A DNA stretch of 64,000 nt from Pseudacidovorax sp. (GTDB lineage: Bacteria; Pseudomonadota; Gammaproteobacteria; Burkholderiales; Burkholderiaceae_C): NCBI RefSeq assembly GCF_017991995.1, contig NZ_JAGOPN010000012.1:124001-188000 (forward strand), in the 5' to 3' direction. Under the pieces are notes generated by a model. The model had not been told where the DNA came from, did no database searches, and was given only the letters and a program-made list of their open reading frames with translations. This document shows positions 20,059-30,000 of the stretch, one piece after another; within the stretch, counting starts at the first letter, position 1, and the number at the start of each line of letters is the position of its first letter. A program made the position numbers and the translations under genes.

Positions 20059-21072
20059 ATGACCTCTCATCCCCACCCCGCCATCCGCAACCCGCGCCGC
20101 CGCCTGGCGCTGACCCTGGCCGGTGCCGCGTGCGTGGCCGCCGCCCTGGCGGCACCGCTGGCTACCCATGCCCAGGCCTGGCCGACCAAGCCGATCCGCG
20201 TCGTGGTCAACTTCCCGCCCGGCGGCGCGGCCGATCAGTTGGCGCGGCTCGTGGGCCAGCCCCTGTCGGAGGCGCTGGGCCAGCCGGTCGTGGTCGAGAA
20301 CCGCGGTGGCGCCAACGGCAACATCGGCGGCGAGGTGGTGGCCCGCGCCCCGGCCGACGGCTACACGCTGCTGATGAGCTCCGGCGGCATGGTGTCGGTG
20401 AATCCGCACCTGTACGAGAAGATGCCCTTCGATCCCGCCAAGGACCTGGTGCCGGTGGCCGCCGCCGCGCGCGTGCTGGTCTACCTGGTGATCCGGCCCG
20501 AGCTCCCACCGAAGAACATCCAGGAGTTCATCGCCTACCTCAAGGCCCGGCCGGGCAAGCTCTCCTACGGCTCGCCCGGCGTGGGCAGCTCACCCCATCT
20601 GGCGGGCGAGATGTTCAAGTCGCAGACCGGCACCTTCGCCACCCATGTGCCCTACCGCGGCGCGGCGCCCGCGCTGCAGGACCTGCTGGCCGGCCAGATC
20701 GACTACTACTTCGACCCGGGTATCGCGCTCCAGCAGGTCAAGGCCGGCAAGCTGCGTCTGCTGGCGGTGGGCAGCCCGCAGCGCTCGCCGCTCTTTCCCG
20801 ATGTGCCCACGCTGGCCGAGGCCGGCCTGAAAGGCTTCGACGCCGACACCGTGTTCGGCTTCTACGCGCCGGCCGGCACGCCCACGCCGGTGATCGCGCG
20901 GCTCAACACCGAGATCAACAAAGTGCTGGGGCTGCCGATGGTGAAGGAACGCATCCAGCAGCTCGGCGGCGAAGCGGCGCCCGGCACGCCAGCCGCCTTC
21001 CACGACCGCGCGATGGCCGATTCAACGCGCTTCGGGGCCATCATCAAGGAGCGGGGCATCAAGGCCGATTGA
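20059..21072 (+). CDS. Bug/TctC family tripartite tricarboxylate transporter substrate-binding protein
   Basis: A 337-residue periplasmic protein with an Arg-rich signal peptide ending in ATHAQA (about residue 34). It has the family motifs WPTKPIRVVVNFPPGG, GGANGNIGGE and VPYRG. Bug proteins bind carboxylates, and most lack dedicated membrane partners, as here, where no tctA/tctB is encoded. A strong AAGGAG ribosome site precedes the ATG. Its position 39 bases after iorB suggests that its ligand may be an aromatic or related acid processed by the IOR enzyme. That link is inference. Confidence 0.9.
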   Translation: MTSHPHPAIRNPRRRLALTLAGAACVAAALAAPLATHAQAWPTKPIRVVVNFPPGGAADQLARLVGQPLSEALGQPVVVENRGGANGNIGGEVVARAPADGYTLLMSSGGMVSVNPHLYEKMPFDPAKDLVPVAAAARVLVYLVIRPELPPKNIQEFIAYLKARPGKLSYGSPGVGSSPHLAGEMFKSQTGTFATHVPYRGAAPALQDLLAGQIDYYFDPGIALQQVKAGKLRLLAVGSPQRSPLFPDVPTLAEAGLKGFDADTVFGFYAPAGTPTPVIARLNTEINKVLGLPMVKERIQQLGGEAAPGTPAAFHDRAMADSTRFGAIIKERGIKAD

Positions 21073-21155
21073 GGCCCGCCCCGCCCGCATGAGCCCCTCT
21101 GCCCTCGGCGCCGGGCGAGAAGGCTCCCCGGTCGCGCCGCCGTTAACCTGCCGCC

Positions 21156-21581
21156 ATGTCCAAGACCATCACCTACACCGCCCGCGTCGAATTCGGCGAC
21201 TGCGACCCTGCCGGCATCGTCTGGTTTCCCAACTTCTTCGGCTGGATCGACGCCGCCTCGCGCCATTTCTTTGCCGGCTGCGGCGTGCCGCGCTGGGAAG
21301 AGACGACACGCACCCTCGGCGTCGTCGGCACGCCGCTGGTGGACACCCAGGCCCGCTTCGTCAGCACCGCCAGCTATGGCGACACGCTCCACTTCGCCGT
21401 GCAGGTCCGCGAGTGGCGCGAGAAGAGCTTCGTGCAGGCCTACCGCGTGACCCGCGACGACCCCGAGGGCGAGACGCTGATCCTCGAATGCGAGGAAGTG
21501 CGCATCTTCGGCGGCAAACGGCCCGACGGGCGGCTGCGCGCGCTTCCCATTCCGCCCGAGATCCGTGCCTTGTGCGAGTGA
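21156..21581 (+). CDS. Acyl-CoA thioesterase, 4-hydroxybenzoyl-CoA thioesterase family
   Basis: A 141-residue hotdog-fold protein. The motif 'EFGDCDPAGIVWFPNFFGWI' holds the catalytic aspartate D17, as in the Pseudomonas 4-hydroxybenzoyl-CoA thioesterase class. It would hydrolyse an aryl- or short-chain acyl-CoA to the acid and CoA in the cytoplasm. It lies 83 bases after the Bug gene on the same strand as iorAB, whose product is an aryl-acetyl-CoA. This makes an aryl-acetyl-CoA a reasonable substrate guess. The family also includes YbgC-like enzymes with other acyl substrates. Confidence 0.85.
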   Translation: MSKTITYTARVEFGDCDPAGIVWFPNFFGWIDAASRHFFAGCGVPRWEETTRTLGVVGTPLVDTQARFVSTASYGDTLHFAVQVREWREKSFVQAYRVTRDDPEGETLILECEEVRIFGGKRPDGRLRALPIPPEIRALCE

Positions 21582-21774
21582 GCCGGCGCCCTGCGCCCCG
21601 GCGCGGGAGACCTCAACAGCGCGGCACACGCGCCTACACGCGGATGGGCAGCCGCCAGGGAACATCCGGCGGCTCGTGACGTCGGCCGAGCGCAGCGCCT
21701 CGACGCAGACGGCCCGCCCGTCCGGGGCCGCGGGGGCCGGGGCCGCGCCGTCCCTCCTGCCCCTACGTCCGTCC

Positions 21775-22569
21775 ATGATCCACACCATCGCCCTGCAACC
21801 GGCCCCTGGGGGCTCGCCATCCGCCGCCAGCGGGCGCTGCAAGGGCTGCCGCGAAGGCGAGGTGCCGCTCTTTCCCTTCAGCTTCGCCTACCAGCCGATC
21901 CTGGACCTCCAGGCTGGCGAGATCTGGGCGCACGAGGCGCTGGTGCGCGGGCCGGACGGCGAAGGCGCCATGACGGTGCTCGACCAGGTCAATGCCGACA
22001 ACCGCTACCGTTTCGACCAGGCCTGCCGCGTCAACGCGATCCGCATCGCCGCCGCGCTCGGCATAGACACGCGCCTGTCGATCAACTTCCTGCCCCAGGC
22101 GGTGTACCGGCCGGAGATCTGCATCCGCACCACGCTCGAGGCAGCCGACAAGTACAGCTTTCCGCGCGACCGCATCGTGTTCGAGGTGACCGAAGGCGAG
22201 CGGGTCAGCGACGGGCCCTGGCTCGCCTCCATCCTCACCGAGTACCAGCGCTGCGGCTTCCTGACGGCCATCGACGACTTCGGCGCCGGCTACGCGGGCC
22301 TGACGCTGCTGGCCGACTTCCAGCCCGATGTCGTCAAGCTGGACATGGCCCTGGTGCGCAACGTCGACACCAGCCGCGCGCGCCAGGCCATCACCCGCGG
22401 CATCCTGCGCATGTGCGAGGAGCTGGCCATCACGGTGGTCGCCGAGGGGGTCGAGACGGCCGGCGAGCGCGACTTCTTCCTGCACGAGGGCGTGCGGCTG
22501 ATGCAGGGCTACCTGTTCGCCCGGCCGCGCTTCGAGGCACTGGCGCCGAAGGCCGAGATCTTCGGCTGA
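21775..22569 (+). CDS. EAL domain protein, putative cyclic-di-GMP phosphodiesterase
   Basis: A 264-residue protein made almost wholly of one EAL domain with no GGDEF or sensor domain. The EAL triplet is at residues 54-56, and further motifs are NFLP, FEVTEGE, IDDFGAGYAG, KLDMALV and EGVET, so the residues needed for metal binding and catalysis appear present. A CKGC pair (C22, C25) sits just before the domain and could bind metal or sense redox, as an inference. ATG 21775 was chosen because upstream codons are low-complexity and overlap the thioesterase gene, and no clear ribosome site is seen. It probably lowers cyclic-di-GMP. Targets are unknown. Confidence 0.85.
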   Translation: MIHTIALQPAPGGSPSAASGRCKGCREGEVPLFPFSFAYQPILDLQAGEIWAHEALVRGPDGEGAMTVLDQVNADNRYRFDQACRVNAIRIAAALGIDTRLSINFLPQAVYRPEICIRTTLEAADKYSFPRDRIVFEVTEGERVSDGPWLASILTEYQRCGFLTAIDDFGAGYAGLTLLADFQPDVVKLDMALVRNVDTSRARQAITRGILRMCEELAITVVAEGVETAGERDFFLHEGVRLMQGYLFARPRFEALAPKAEIFG

Positions 22570-22591
22570 ACCGGCGCCGGGCGGCCCCGCC

Positions 22592-23938
22592 TCAGTCCGG
22601 CATCACCAGCAGCGCGCGGAAGTCGTTGACGTTGGTGTGCGTGGGCCCGGTCACCAGCAGGTCGCCGAGTGCATCGAAGAAGCCATAGGCGTCGTTGCGG
22701 TCCAGGTGGTCCGACAGCTTGAGGCCGCGTTGCGCCGCGCGGGCCAGCGTATCGGGTCCGACGAAGGCGCCGGCGTTGTCCTCCACGCCGTCGATGCCGT
22801 CGGTGTCGGCGGCAAGCGCCCACACGCCGGGCTCCCCCATCAGCGCGCCGGCCAGGCCCATGCAGAACTCGCCCGCGCGTCCGCCCCGCCCCTTGGCGGT
22901 GCCGGGTGGGCGCTGGCGCACGGTCACCGTGGTCTCGCCGCCAGACAGGATCACGCAGGGCCGCGCGAAGGGCGTGCCGTGGCGCGCCACCGCGCGGGCC
23001 AGGGCGGCGTGCACCTTGCCGACCTCGCGCGACTCGCCTTCCATGTCGTCACCCAGCACATGGGCGTCGATGCCCGCCGCGCGGGCCGCCAGCGCGGCCG
23101 CCTCCAGCGACTGCCGCGGCGTCGCGATCAGGTGCACCGCATGGCCGGCAAACGCGGCATCGGCCGGCTTGGGGGTTTCGAGGCAGCCGCCGCGCAGGCC
23201 TTCCATGACGCGGGCCGGCAACTCGATGCCGTAGCGCTGCAGGATGGCGAGGGCGTCTGCGCAGGTGCTGCCGTCGGGCACCGTGGGGCCGCTGGCGATG
23301 ACGGCCGGGTCGTCGCCGGGCACGTCGCTGATGGTGAGCGTGACCACCCGGGCCGGCGCGCAGGCCGCGGCCAGCCGGCCACCCTTGATGCGCGAGAGGT
23401 GCTTGCGCACGCAGTTCATCTCGCCGATGTGCGCGCCCGATTCGAGCAGCTGGCGGTTGATGCGCTGCTTGTCCTCCAGCGTCAGCCCCTCGGCCGGAAG
23501 CGTCAGCAGCGCCGAGCCGCCGCCGGAGATCAGGCACAGCACCAGGTCGTCGGCCGTGAGGCCATGCGTGAGGGCGAGCATGCGCTCGGCGGCGCGCAGG
23601 CCGGCGGCGTCGGGCACGGGGTGCGCGGCCTCCACCAGCTCGATGCGCGACGGCACGCCGGCCGGCCGCGGCGGGATGTGGCCATAGCGCGTGACCACCA
23701 GGCCCGACAGCGGGGCGTCCTGCGGCCAGAGGGCCTCCAGCGCCTGCACCATGGAGCCCCCGGCCTTGCCGGCGCCCAGCACCAGCGTGCGGCCGCGCGG
23801 CGGCGGGGGCAGGTACTGGCCCATGCGCGCGAGGGGCAGCGCCTGGTGCACGGCGACACGGTAGAGGTGTTCGAGGAAGGCGCGCGGCTGCTGCTTCGGA
23901 TCAGGAAGCGAGGCAGACGCGGTGTCGGATGCGATCAT
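22592..23938 (-). CDS. gckA: Glycerate 2-kinase (GckA/TtuD, MOFRL family)
   Basis: A 448-residue protein with an N-terminal DUF4147-type domain (VLGAGKAGGSMVQALE near residue 55, CLISGGGSALL near residue 138) and a C-terminal MOFRL domain (ILSGGETTVTV, ALAADTDGIDG). This class phosphorylates D-glycerate at C2, feeding 2-phosphoglycerate into glycolysis. Older databases call it hydroxypyruvate reductase. The convergent EAL gene ends 22 bases away. The gene is divergent from 8-oxoguanine deaminase with 65 bases between starts. That arrangement is consistent with a role in using glyoxylate-derived glycerate from purine breakdown, as inference. A GGAG site precedes the ATG. Confidence 0.9.
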   Translation of the reverse strand: MIASDTASASLPDPKQQPRAFLEHLYRVAVHQALPLARMGQYLPPPPRGRTLVLGAGKAGGSMVQALEALWPQDAPLSGLVVTRYGHIPPRPAGVPSRIELVEAAHPVPDAAGLRAAERMLALTHGLTADDLVLCLISGGGSALLTLPAEGLTLEDKQRINRQLLESGAHIGEMNCVRKHLSRIKGGRLAAACAPARVVTLTISDVPGDDPAVIASGPTVPDGSTCADALAILQRYGIELPARVMEGLRGGCLETPKPADAAFAGHAVHLIATPRQSLEAAALAARAAGIDAHVLGDDMEGESREVGKVHAALARAVARHGTPFARPCVILSGGETTVTVRQRPPGTAKGRGGRAGEFCMGLAGALMGEPGVWALAADTDGIDGVEDNAGAFVGPDTLARAAQRGLKLSDHLDRNDAYGFFDALGDLLVTGPTHTNVNDFRALLVMPD

Positions 23939-24003
23939 GTTCTTTGTCTCCAGGGACCCGGCAAAGCCGCCGAGGTCTTTGAATGCGCGAGAGGACTGTA
24001 CCG

Positions 24004-25398
24004 ATGAAAACCCTGCTGATCCGCCACGCGAGCTGCGTGGCGACCTTCGACGACGCGCGCACCGAGCTGCGCGATGCCTCGGTGCTGGTGCGCGGCCACC
24101 GCATCGAGGCCATCGGCCCCGCGGCCGACCTGCCGCAGCAGGCCGACGAGGTGATCGATGCCCGCGGCCATCTGGTCATGCCGGGGCTGGTCAACACCCA
24201 TCACCATATGTACCAGTCGCTGACGCGCGCCATACCGGCGACGCAGGACGCGGAACTCTTCGGCTGGCTGCGCGGGCTCTACCCGATCTGGGCCGGGCTC
24301 ACGCCCGAGATGGTGAACGTCTCCACGCAGGTGGCCATGGCCGAGCTGCTGATGTCCGGCTGCACCACCAGCAGCGACCATCTCTACATCTACCCCAACG
24401 GCGTGCGGCTGGAGGACAGCATCGAGGCCGCGCAGGCCATCGGCATGCGCTTCGTCGCGTCGCGCGGGGCCATGAGCCTGGGCCAGTCGAAGGGCGGCCT
24501 GCCGCCCGACCGCGTGGTGGAGGACGAGGAGGCCATCCTGCGCGACACCGAGCGCCTGATCACCACCTGGCACGACCGCAGCCACGGCGCCATGGTCAAC
24601 GTGGCGGTGGCGCCCTGCTCGCCCTTCTCGGTCAGCCGCGAGCTGATGCGCGATGCCGCGGCCCTGGCCCGCCAGCATGGCGTGCGCCTGCACACCCACC
24701 TGGCCGAGAACGACCACGACATCGCCTTCACCCGCGAGAAGTTCAACTGCACGCCGGCCGAATACGCGCAGGAACTGGGCTGGCTGGGCGACGACGTCTG
24801 GCATGCCCACTGCGTCAAGCTGGACGAAGCCGGCATCGGCCTGTTCGCGCGCAGCCGCACCGGCGTGGCCCACTGCCCTTGCAGCAACATGCGCCTGGCC
24901 TCGGGCCTGGCGCCCATCCGCCGCATGCTCGACGCTGGCGTGCCCGTGGGCCTGGGCGTGGACGGCAGCGCCAGCAACGACGGCGCGCACATGGTCGGCG
25001 AGGCGCGGCAGGCGCTGCTGCTGGCGCGGGTGCGCCGCTCGCTCGATGCCTTCGGCTGCGACCACGGCCCGGCCGAGATGACCGCCCGCGACGCGCTGGC
25101 CATGGCCACCCGCGGCGGCGCCCAGGTGCTCGGCCGCGCCGACATCGGCCACCTGGCGCCGGGCATGTGCGCCGACCTGGCCCTGTTCGACCTGCGCACC
25201 CTGGGCTTCGCCGGTGGCGCCGTGCACGACCCCGTGGCCAGCCTGCTGCTGTGCGCCAGCCCGCAGGCGGCGTACACGGTGGTCAACGGGCGGGTGGTGG
25301 TGCGCGAAGGCCAGCTGGCGACGGTGGAATTGCAACCGCTGGTGGAGCGGCACAACCGGCTCGCCGTCCAGCTCGCCGAAGCGGCCCGCAGCGCCTGA
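24004..25398 (+). CDS. 8-oxoguanine deaminase (amidohydrolase)
   Basis: A 464-residue cytoplasmic amidohydrolase of the guanine deaminase/ATZ superfamily that converts 8-oxoguanine (and often isocytosine) to urate plus ammonia. Metal ligands are visible: H66 and H68 (NTHHHMY), the His of HTHLAEN near residue 230, the His of HAHCVKLD near 269 and the Asp of GVDGSASND near 321. The overall pattern, including CSPFSVS, matches the 8-oxoguanine deaminase group rather than classical GuaD. ATG 24004 has AGAGGAC upstream. An in-frame earlier start at 23983 is less likely. It sits beside puuD, which would oxidise the urate formed. Confidence 0.85.
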   Translation: MKTLLIRHASCVATFDDARTELRDASVLVRGHRIEAIGPAADLPQQADEVIDARGHLVMPGLVNTHHHMYQSLTRAIPATQDAELFGWLRGLYPIWAGLTPEMVNVSTQVAMAELLMSGCTTSSDHLYIYPNGVRLEDSIEAAQAIGMRFVASRGAMSLGQSKGGLPPDRVVEDEEAILRDTERLITTWHDRSHGAMVNVAVAPCSPFSVSRELMRDAAALARQHGVRLHTHLAENDHDIAFTREKFNCTPAEYAQELGWLGDDVWHAHCVKLDEAGIGLFARSRTGVAHCPCSNMRLASGLAPIRRMLDAGVPVGLGVDGSASNDGAHMVGEARQALLLARVRRSLDAFGCDHGPAEMTARDALAMATRGGAQVLGRADIGHLAPGMCADLALFDLRTLGFAGGAVHDPVASLLLCASPQAAYTVVNGRVVVREGQLATVELQPLVERHNRLAVQLAEAARSA

Positions 25399-25407
25399 TT
25401 GATCGCG

Positions 25408-25450
25408 GATGACTCCCTCTCCCGCGAGAGAAGAGGGGTTCGAAGCCACG
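25408..25450. repeat. Short palindromic element after 8-oxoguanine deaminase
   Basis: CTCCCTCTCCCGCGAGAGAAGAGG forms an imperfect hairpin and resembles the CTCTCC...GGAGAGG core of the repeat found at 53425-53537 and 54951-55003. It lies in the 131-base convergent gap before puuD, and nothing else is recognisable there. It may serve as a weak terminator, but it lacks a T-run. Confidence 0.35.
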
Positions 25451-25529
25451 CCTCGCCGCTCTGGGTTTCTCATGCCAGCAGCAGCCATGGGCGGAGACGG
25501 GCGGGCCCAAGCATGCCCGTCTCCCGGTG

Positions 25530-26735
25530 TCAGTTCGTCTTCGCCCCGCCCTGGAACCAGCGCCCGATGAGCGCCCGCTCGGCCTCGGTGATACCGGTGG
25601 CGTTGTTCATCGGCATGATCTTCGTCACCACCACCTGCTGGTAGACGGCCTGCGCATGCGCGGCCACCTGCTCGGGCGAGTCGAGCCGCACGTTCTTCAT
25701 CTGCACGGCGGCGCCGTGGCACAGGTAGCAGCGCTGCTCCAGCACCTTCTGCACCTCGGCATAGGCCACGGGCGCGGCCTGCGCGGCGGCGGGTTGCGGC
25801 GCCACGGGCTCGGGCTTCATCCAGACGATGGTCAGGCCCAGGACGGCGATGCCGAGCATGGCGTAGGGCAGCGGGTTCTTCGCGTTGCCCAGCTTCCAGC
25901 GATGGCGCACCACGAAGAACTGGCGGATGGCGGCGCCGCCCAGCATGATCAGCAGCAGCACGATCCAGTTCTGCGGATGCGTGTAGGTGAAGCTGTAATG
26001 GTTGGACAGCATCGCGAACAGCACCGGCAGCGTGAAGTAGGTGTTGTGCACGCTGCGCTGCTTGCCGCGCTGGCCGTGGATCGGGTCCACCGGCTTGCCC
26101 TCGCGCAGGGCCGCCACGCTCTTGCGCTGGCCCGGGATGATCCAGAAGAACACGTTGGCGCTCATGGTCGTGGCCATCATGGCGCCCACCAGAAGGAAGG
26201 CGGCGCGCCCGGCGAACCAGTGGCAGGCCAGCCAGGCCGCGAAGGCGATGAAGAGCGCGATCAGCACGCCGACGATGGTGTCGCCGTTTTTGCGTCGCCC
26301 GAAGATCTGGCAGATGCCGTCGTACACCATCCAGAACACGACGAAGAAGGCGAGCGCGACGGCGATGGCGGCGCCGGGCTGCCAGTCCATCTTGCTCTTG
26401 TCGATGAGGTAGGTGCTGGCGTTCCACAGGTACGACACCGTGAAGAGCGCGAAGCCGCTCAGCCAGGTGGAGTAGCTTTCCCAGAAGGACCAGTGCAGGT
26501 GCTCCGGAATCTTGCGCGGCGCCACCGCGTACTTCTGCATGTTGTAGAAGCCGCCGCCGTGCACGGCCCATTGCTCGCCGCCCACGCCCTTGTCCAGCGA
26601 TTCGGCGTCCTTGGGCTTCTCGAGGCTGTTGTCCAGCATCACGAAGTAGAAGGAGGCACCGATCCAGGCGATCGCGGTGATGACGTGGAGCCAGCGCAGC
26701 AGCAGGTTGGCCCAGTCGAGGTAGTAGCTTTCCAT
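25530..26735 (-). CDS. puuD: Urate hydroxylase PuuD (membrane urate oxidase with cytochrome c domain)
   Basis: A 401-residue protein with an N-terminal membrane domain of about eight hydrophobic helices (starting 'LLLRWLHVITAIAWIGASFY') and a C-terminal class I cytochrome c domain. The haem motif is C336-Y-L-C339-H340 and a likely Met ligand is in KIMPMN. Characterised PuuD oxidises urate to 5-hydroxyisourate and passes electrons to the respiratory chain instead of forming peroxide. It completes a route from purine bases through XdhAB or 8-oxoguanine deaminase to 5-hydroxyisourate in this window. Enzymes for the next steps (HIU hydrolase, OHCU decarboxylase, allantoinase) are not present here. 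Confidence 0.93.
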   Translation of the reverse strand: MESYYLDWANLLLRWLHVITAIAWIGASFYFVMLDNSLEKPKDAESLDKGVGGEQWAVHGGGFYNMQKYAVAPRKIPEHLHWSFWESYSTWLSGFALFTVSYLWNASTYLIDKSKMDWQPGAAIAVALAFFVVFWMVYDGICQIFGRRKNGDTIVGVLIALFIAFAAWLACHWFAGRAAFLLVGAMMATTMSANVFFWIIPGQRKSVAALREGKPVDPIHGQRGKQRSVHNTYFTLPVLFAMLSNHYSFTYTHPQNWIVLLLIMLGGAAIRQFFVVRHRWKLGNAKNPLPYAMLGIAVLGLTIVWMKPEPVAPQPAAAQAAPVAYAEVQKVLEQRCYLCHGAAVQMKNVRLDSPEQVAAHAQAVYQQVVVTKIMPMNNATGITEAERALIGRWFQGGAKTN

Positions 26736-27027
26736 CGCTCAACCCTGAGGTGATGAGAGTTCTGTCCTGCTCACCACCGCGGGCGCTGTAAGCAGAAGGT
26801 GCCGCGAACGCTTGGCATCGGGGGGCCGATGCGCCTCATCGCTCCGCTGCGGCGGTTTTGTTGTGGACGCGAGTGTATACAGTTTGTCGGTCCGGGCGCG
26901 GGTCGCGCGCGGGCCGCCAAGGGTTATCACTGACATGCCAAGGCTGGCTGCAATAAGCATGCCGCCGGAGCGGCCCACCGACGTGGCGGACGAACGCGGC
27001 ACGACCCGCCAGGGCGGGCGTGCCGCC
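26736..27027. promoter_or_regulatory. puuD upstream region with TGTATACA palindrome and hairpin
   Basis: This 292-base gap between puuD and chpA holds no credible gene. It has the palindrome TGTATACA (26874-26881), the sort of core bound by GntR-type repressors, and a 7-bp hairpin GCATCGG/CCGATGC (26815-26832) in the likely puuD leader. The AT-richer patch around 26865-26895 is the best place for the puuD promoter. No confident -35/-10 pair was identified. Confidence 0.35.
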
Positions 27028-30000
27028 TCAGCCTGCCGCGTCCGCCAGGGCCGCTTCGGCCGGCGCAACCGGCGCGGCATAACGGCGCACCAGCGCCAGC
27101 AGCTCGTCCTCGCCGTAGGGCTTGCCGAGGTAGTGGTCCACGCCCAGCGCCTGCGCATGCTCGCGGTGCTTGCCCGCAATGCGCGAGGTGATCATGACCA
27201 CCGGCAGGTCGGCCAGTTGCGTGTCGGCGCGGATGTTGCGCACCAGGTCGAAGCCGTCCATGCGCGGCATCTCGATGTCCGACAGCACCAGCGCGGGCCG
27301 CTCGCCCTGCAGCAGTTCCAGCGCCTGCAGGCCGTCGGCGGCCAGCGCCACCCGCCAGCCTTCGCGCTGCAGCAGGCGCTGCGTCACGCGGCGCACGGTG
27401 ATGGAGTCGTCCACCACCATCACGAGCGGTACCTGGGCCGCCGTGCGGCCCGGCTGGCCGGCGGCATCGGGCGCGGGCAGGTCCGCGGCCAGGCGCTGGC
27501 GCCGCCGCGCCTGCCCGCCGTGCAACGTGCCGAGCACCACCGGGTTGTGGATCATCACCACGGCGCCGGAGGCGAGCACGGTGATGCCCACCAGGCCCGG
27601 CACGCGCGCGAGCTGCGGCCCCAGGTTCTTGACCACCACTTCCTGGCTGCCGAGCACCTCGTCCACATGCAGCAGCACGCGCTGGGCGGCGCTGCGCACC
27701 ACCACCAGGGTGTTGGCGCGGCCGGGTGGCTGCTCACTGGCGTCGGAGGCCTGCAGCAGCGCACCCGCCCAGTAGAAGGGCAGGCGCTCCCCGCCGTAGC
27801 CGCTGTGCGCCTCGGCATAGGCCTGGGCCAGCTCGGCGGCGCCGGCGCGTTGCACCAGTTCGACCAGGCTGGCGGGCACGCCGAAGGTCAACCCGCCCGC
27901 GCGCAGCATCACCACCTGCGTGACGGCCGTCGTCAGCGGCAGCACCAGGCGGAACTCGGTGCCCTGCCCCGCCGTGCTGCGGGTCTCGATGCGGCCGCCC
28001 AGGGCCGTCACCTCGGCGCGCACCACGTCCATGCCGATGCCGCGCCCGGCCAGTTCCGAGACCTCGGTCGCGGTGGTGAAGCCGGGACGGAAGACCAGCT
28101 CGGCCAGTGCCCGCTCGTCCAGCGCCGCGCCGGGCTCGATCAGCCCCTGTGCCTCGGCGCGGTCGCGGATGCGCTCGGCCCGCAGGCCACCGCCGTCGTC
28201 GGCGAAGCGGATGGCGATGTCGTTGCCGTCCTGGCGCATCTCCACGCGCAGTTGGCCGGTGGCCGGCTTGCCGGCGCGCTCGCGCTCCGCGGGCGGCTCG
28301 ATGCCATGGACCAGGGCATTGCGCAGCAGATGCTCGAAGGCCGGCGCGATGCGGTCGAGCACGCCGCGGTCCATCTCCACCTCGCCGCCGAGCAGGTCGA
28401 GGTGCACCGGCTTGCCCGTTTCCTTGGACGCCTGGCGCACCACGCGGTACAGCCGCTCGGCCAGGTTGTCGAAGGCCACCATGCGCGTGCGCAGCAGCGA
28501 GCGCTGCAGCTCGCGCGTCTGGCGCGCCTGGGTCTGCAGGCCGTCCTCGGCCACCTGCACGGTGCGCTGCAGCGTACGGTGCACGGCGGCGACGTCGTCC
28601 ACCGACTCGGCCATCATGCGCGTCAGCTCCTGCACCCGGGTGAAGCGGTCGAACTCCAGCGGGTCGAAGCCCTGCGCATCGCGCGACTGCATCTGGCGCG
28701 ACTGCATCTGGCTTTCGGCCTGCACCTCCAGGTCGCGCAGCTGCTGGCGCAGGCGCTGCAGGTTGCCGGTGAGTTCGCCCAGGGCGCCGCGCAGTTGCTC
28801 GACCGAGGCCTCGACACGGCCACGGGTGATGGTCACCTCGCCGGCCTCGGCCATCAACCTGTCGAGCAGTTGGGCGCGGATGCGCACCACGGCCCCGGCC
28901 CCCGGGGTGGCGGCCAGCGCTGCGGCGGGCTGGGCAGCCGCGAGCGCGGCGTCGAGGCCGGCGGGACGCGGCACCTCGTCCGGCATGTCGCCGGCCGCCA
29001 CCGCCTCGGCGGCCGACGCCAGCGGCGCGGAGGCATCGCCGGTCTGGATGCGCAGCGCCGGCGCGCTGTGCTCGGCCGCGACGGAATCGGCCGCCAGTTG
29101 CTGGCGCCGCGCCTCGTCGGCCGAATCGGCGGCGCGGAGCTGGTCGAAATCGGCCTGCAGCACGTCCAGCCGGCCCAGGGCCTGCTCCAGCGCTTCGCGC
29201 ACGGTGTCGCCCAGGCCCAGCGGCTCCAGCGCCGATTCCATCTGGTGGGCGCGCTGGCCCAGGCGCATCGCCCCCGCCAGCCGGGCGCTGCCCTTGAGGG
29301 TGTGCAGGGCCCGCAGCACCTGTGCGCGGGCGTCGCCGTCGTCCGGCTGCGCGGCCCAGGCGCGCAGCGCACGGCTGAGGGCGGGCAGCAGTTCGGCCGC
29401 CTCCTCCTCGAAGATGGGAAAGAGCTCGTGGTCGACGGCGTCCTGCACCGCGCCGAGTTCGTCCTCGGGCTCCAGCGCGACATCGGGCCCGGGCGCCGAA
29501 GCCGGCCCCAGCGTGGATGCCGGGGTGGGGGCGGGCAGTTCGAGCAGGGCGCGCAGCCGCTCGGGCAGGCCGGCGTTCGGGGCCTTGACGAAGCCGGCCG
29601 CGAACTGGTGCAGCAGCCGGCGGATGTCTTGCGCAGCCTCGACGAGCACGGCCGCCTGGGCCGCGCCCGCGCGGTGTTCGCCCTGCAGGTGCTGCAGCGC
29701 GTTCTCCACCAGCCGCGCGAGTTCGGACAGCAGCGCGAAGCCGACGGTGGCCGAACTGCCGGCCAGCGAATGCGCCGCGGCAATCGCCTCGTCGGGCAGG
29801 CGCGTGCCCGGCGAGGGGGCCCAGGCCGCCAGCCGTTCGACCAGCTGGCGCGACCATTCGTCGGCCTCGCTCAGGTAGACGTTGTAGAGCGCCAGCGGAA
29901 TGCGCAGTCCGCCGACCAGCCGCACGTCGTCGCCCGCGACGGGCGCCGGGGCTTCCTGAGGCGGTGGCGTGGCCGGCGCTGCGTCGTCCTGCACCGGGTC

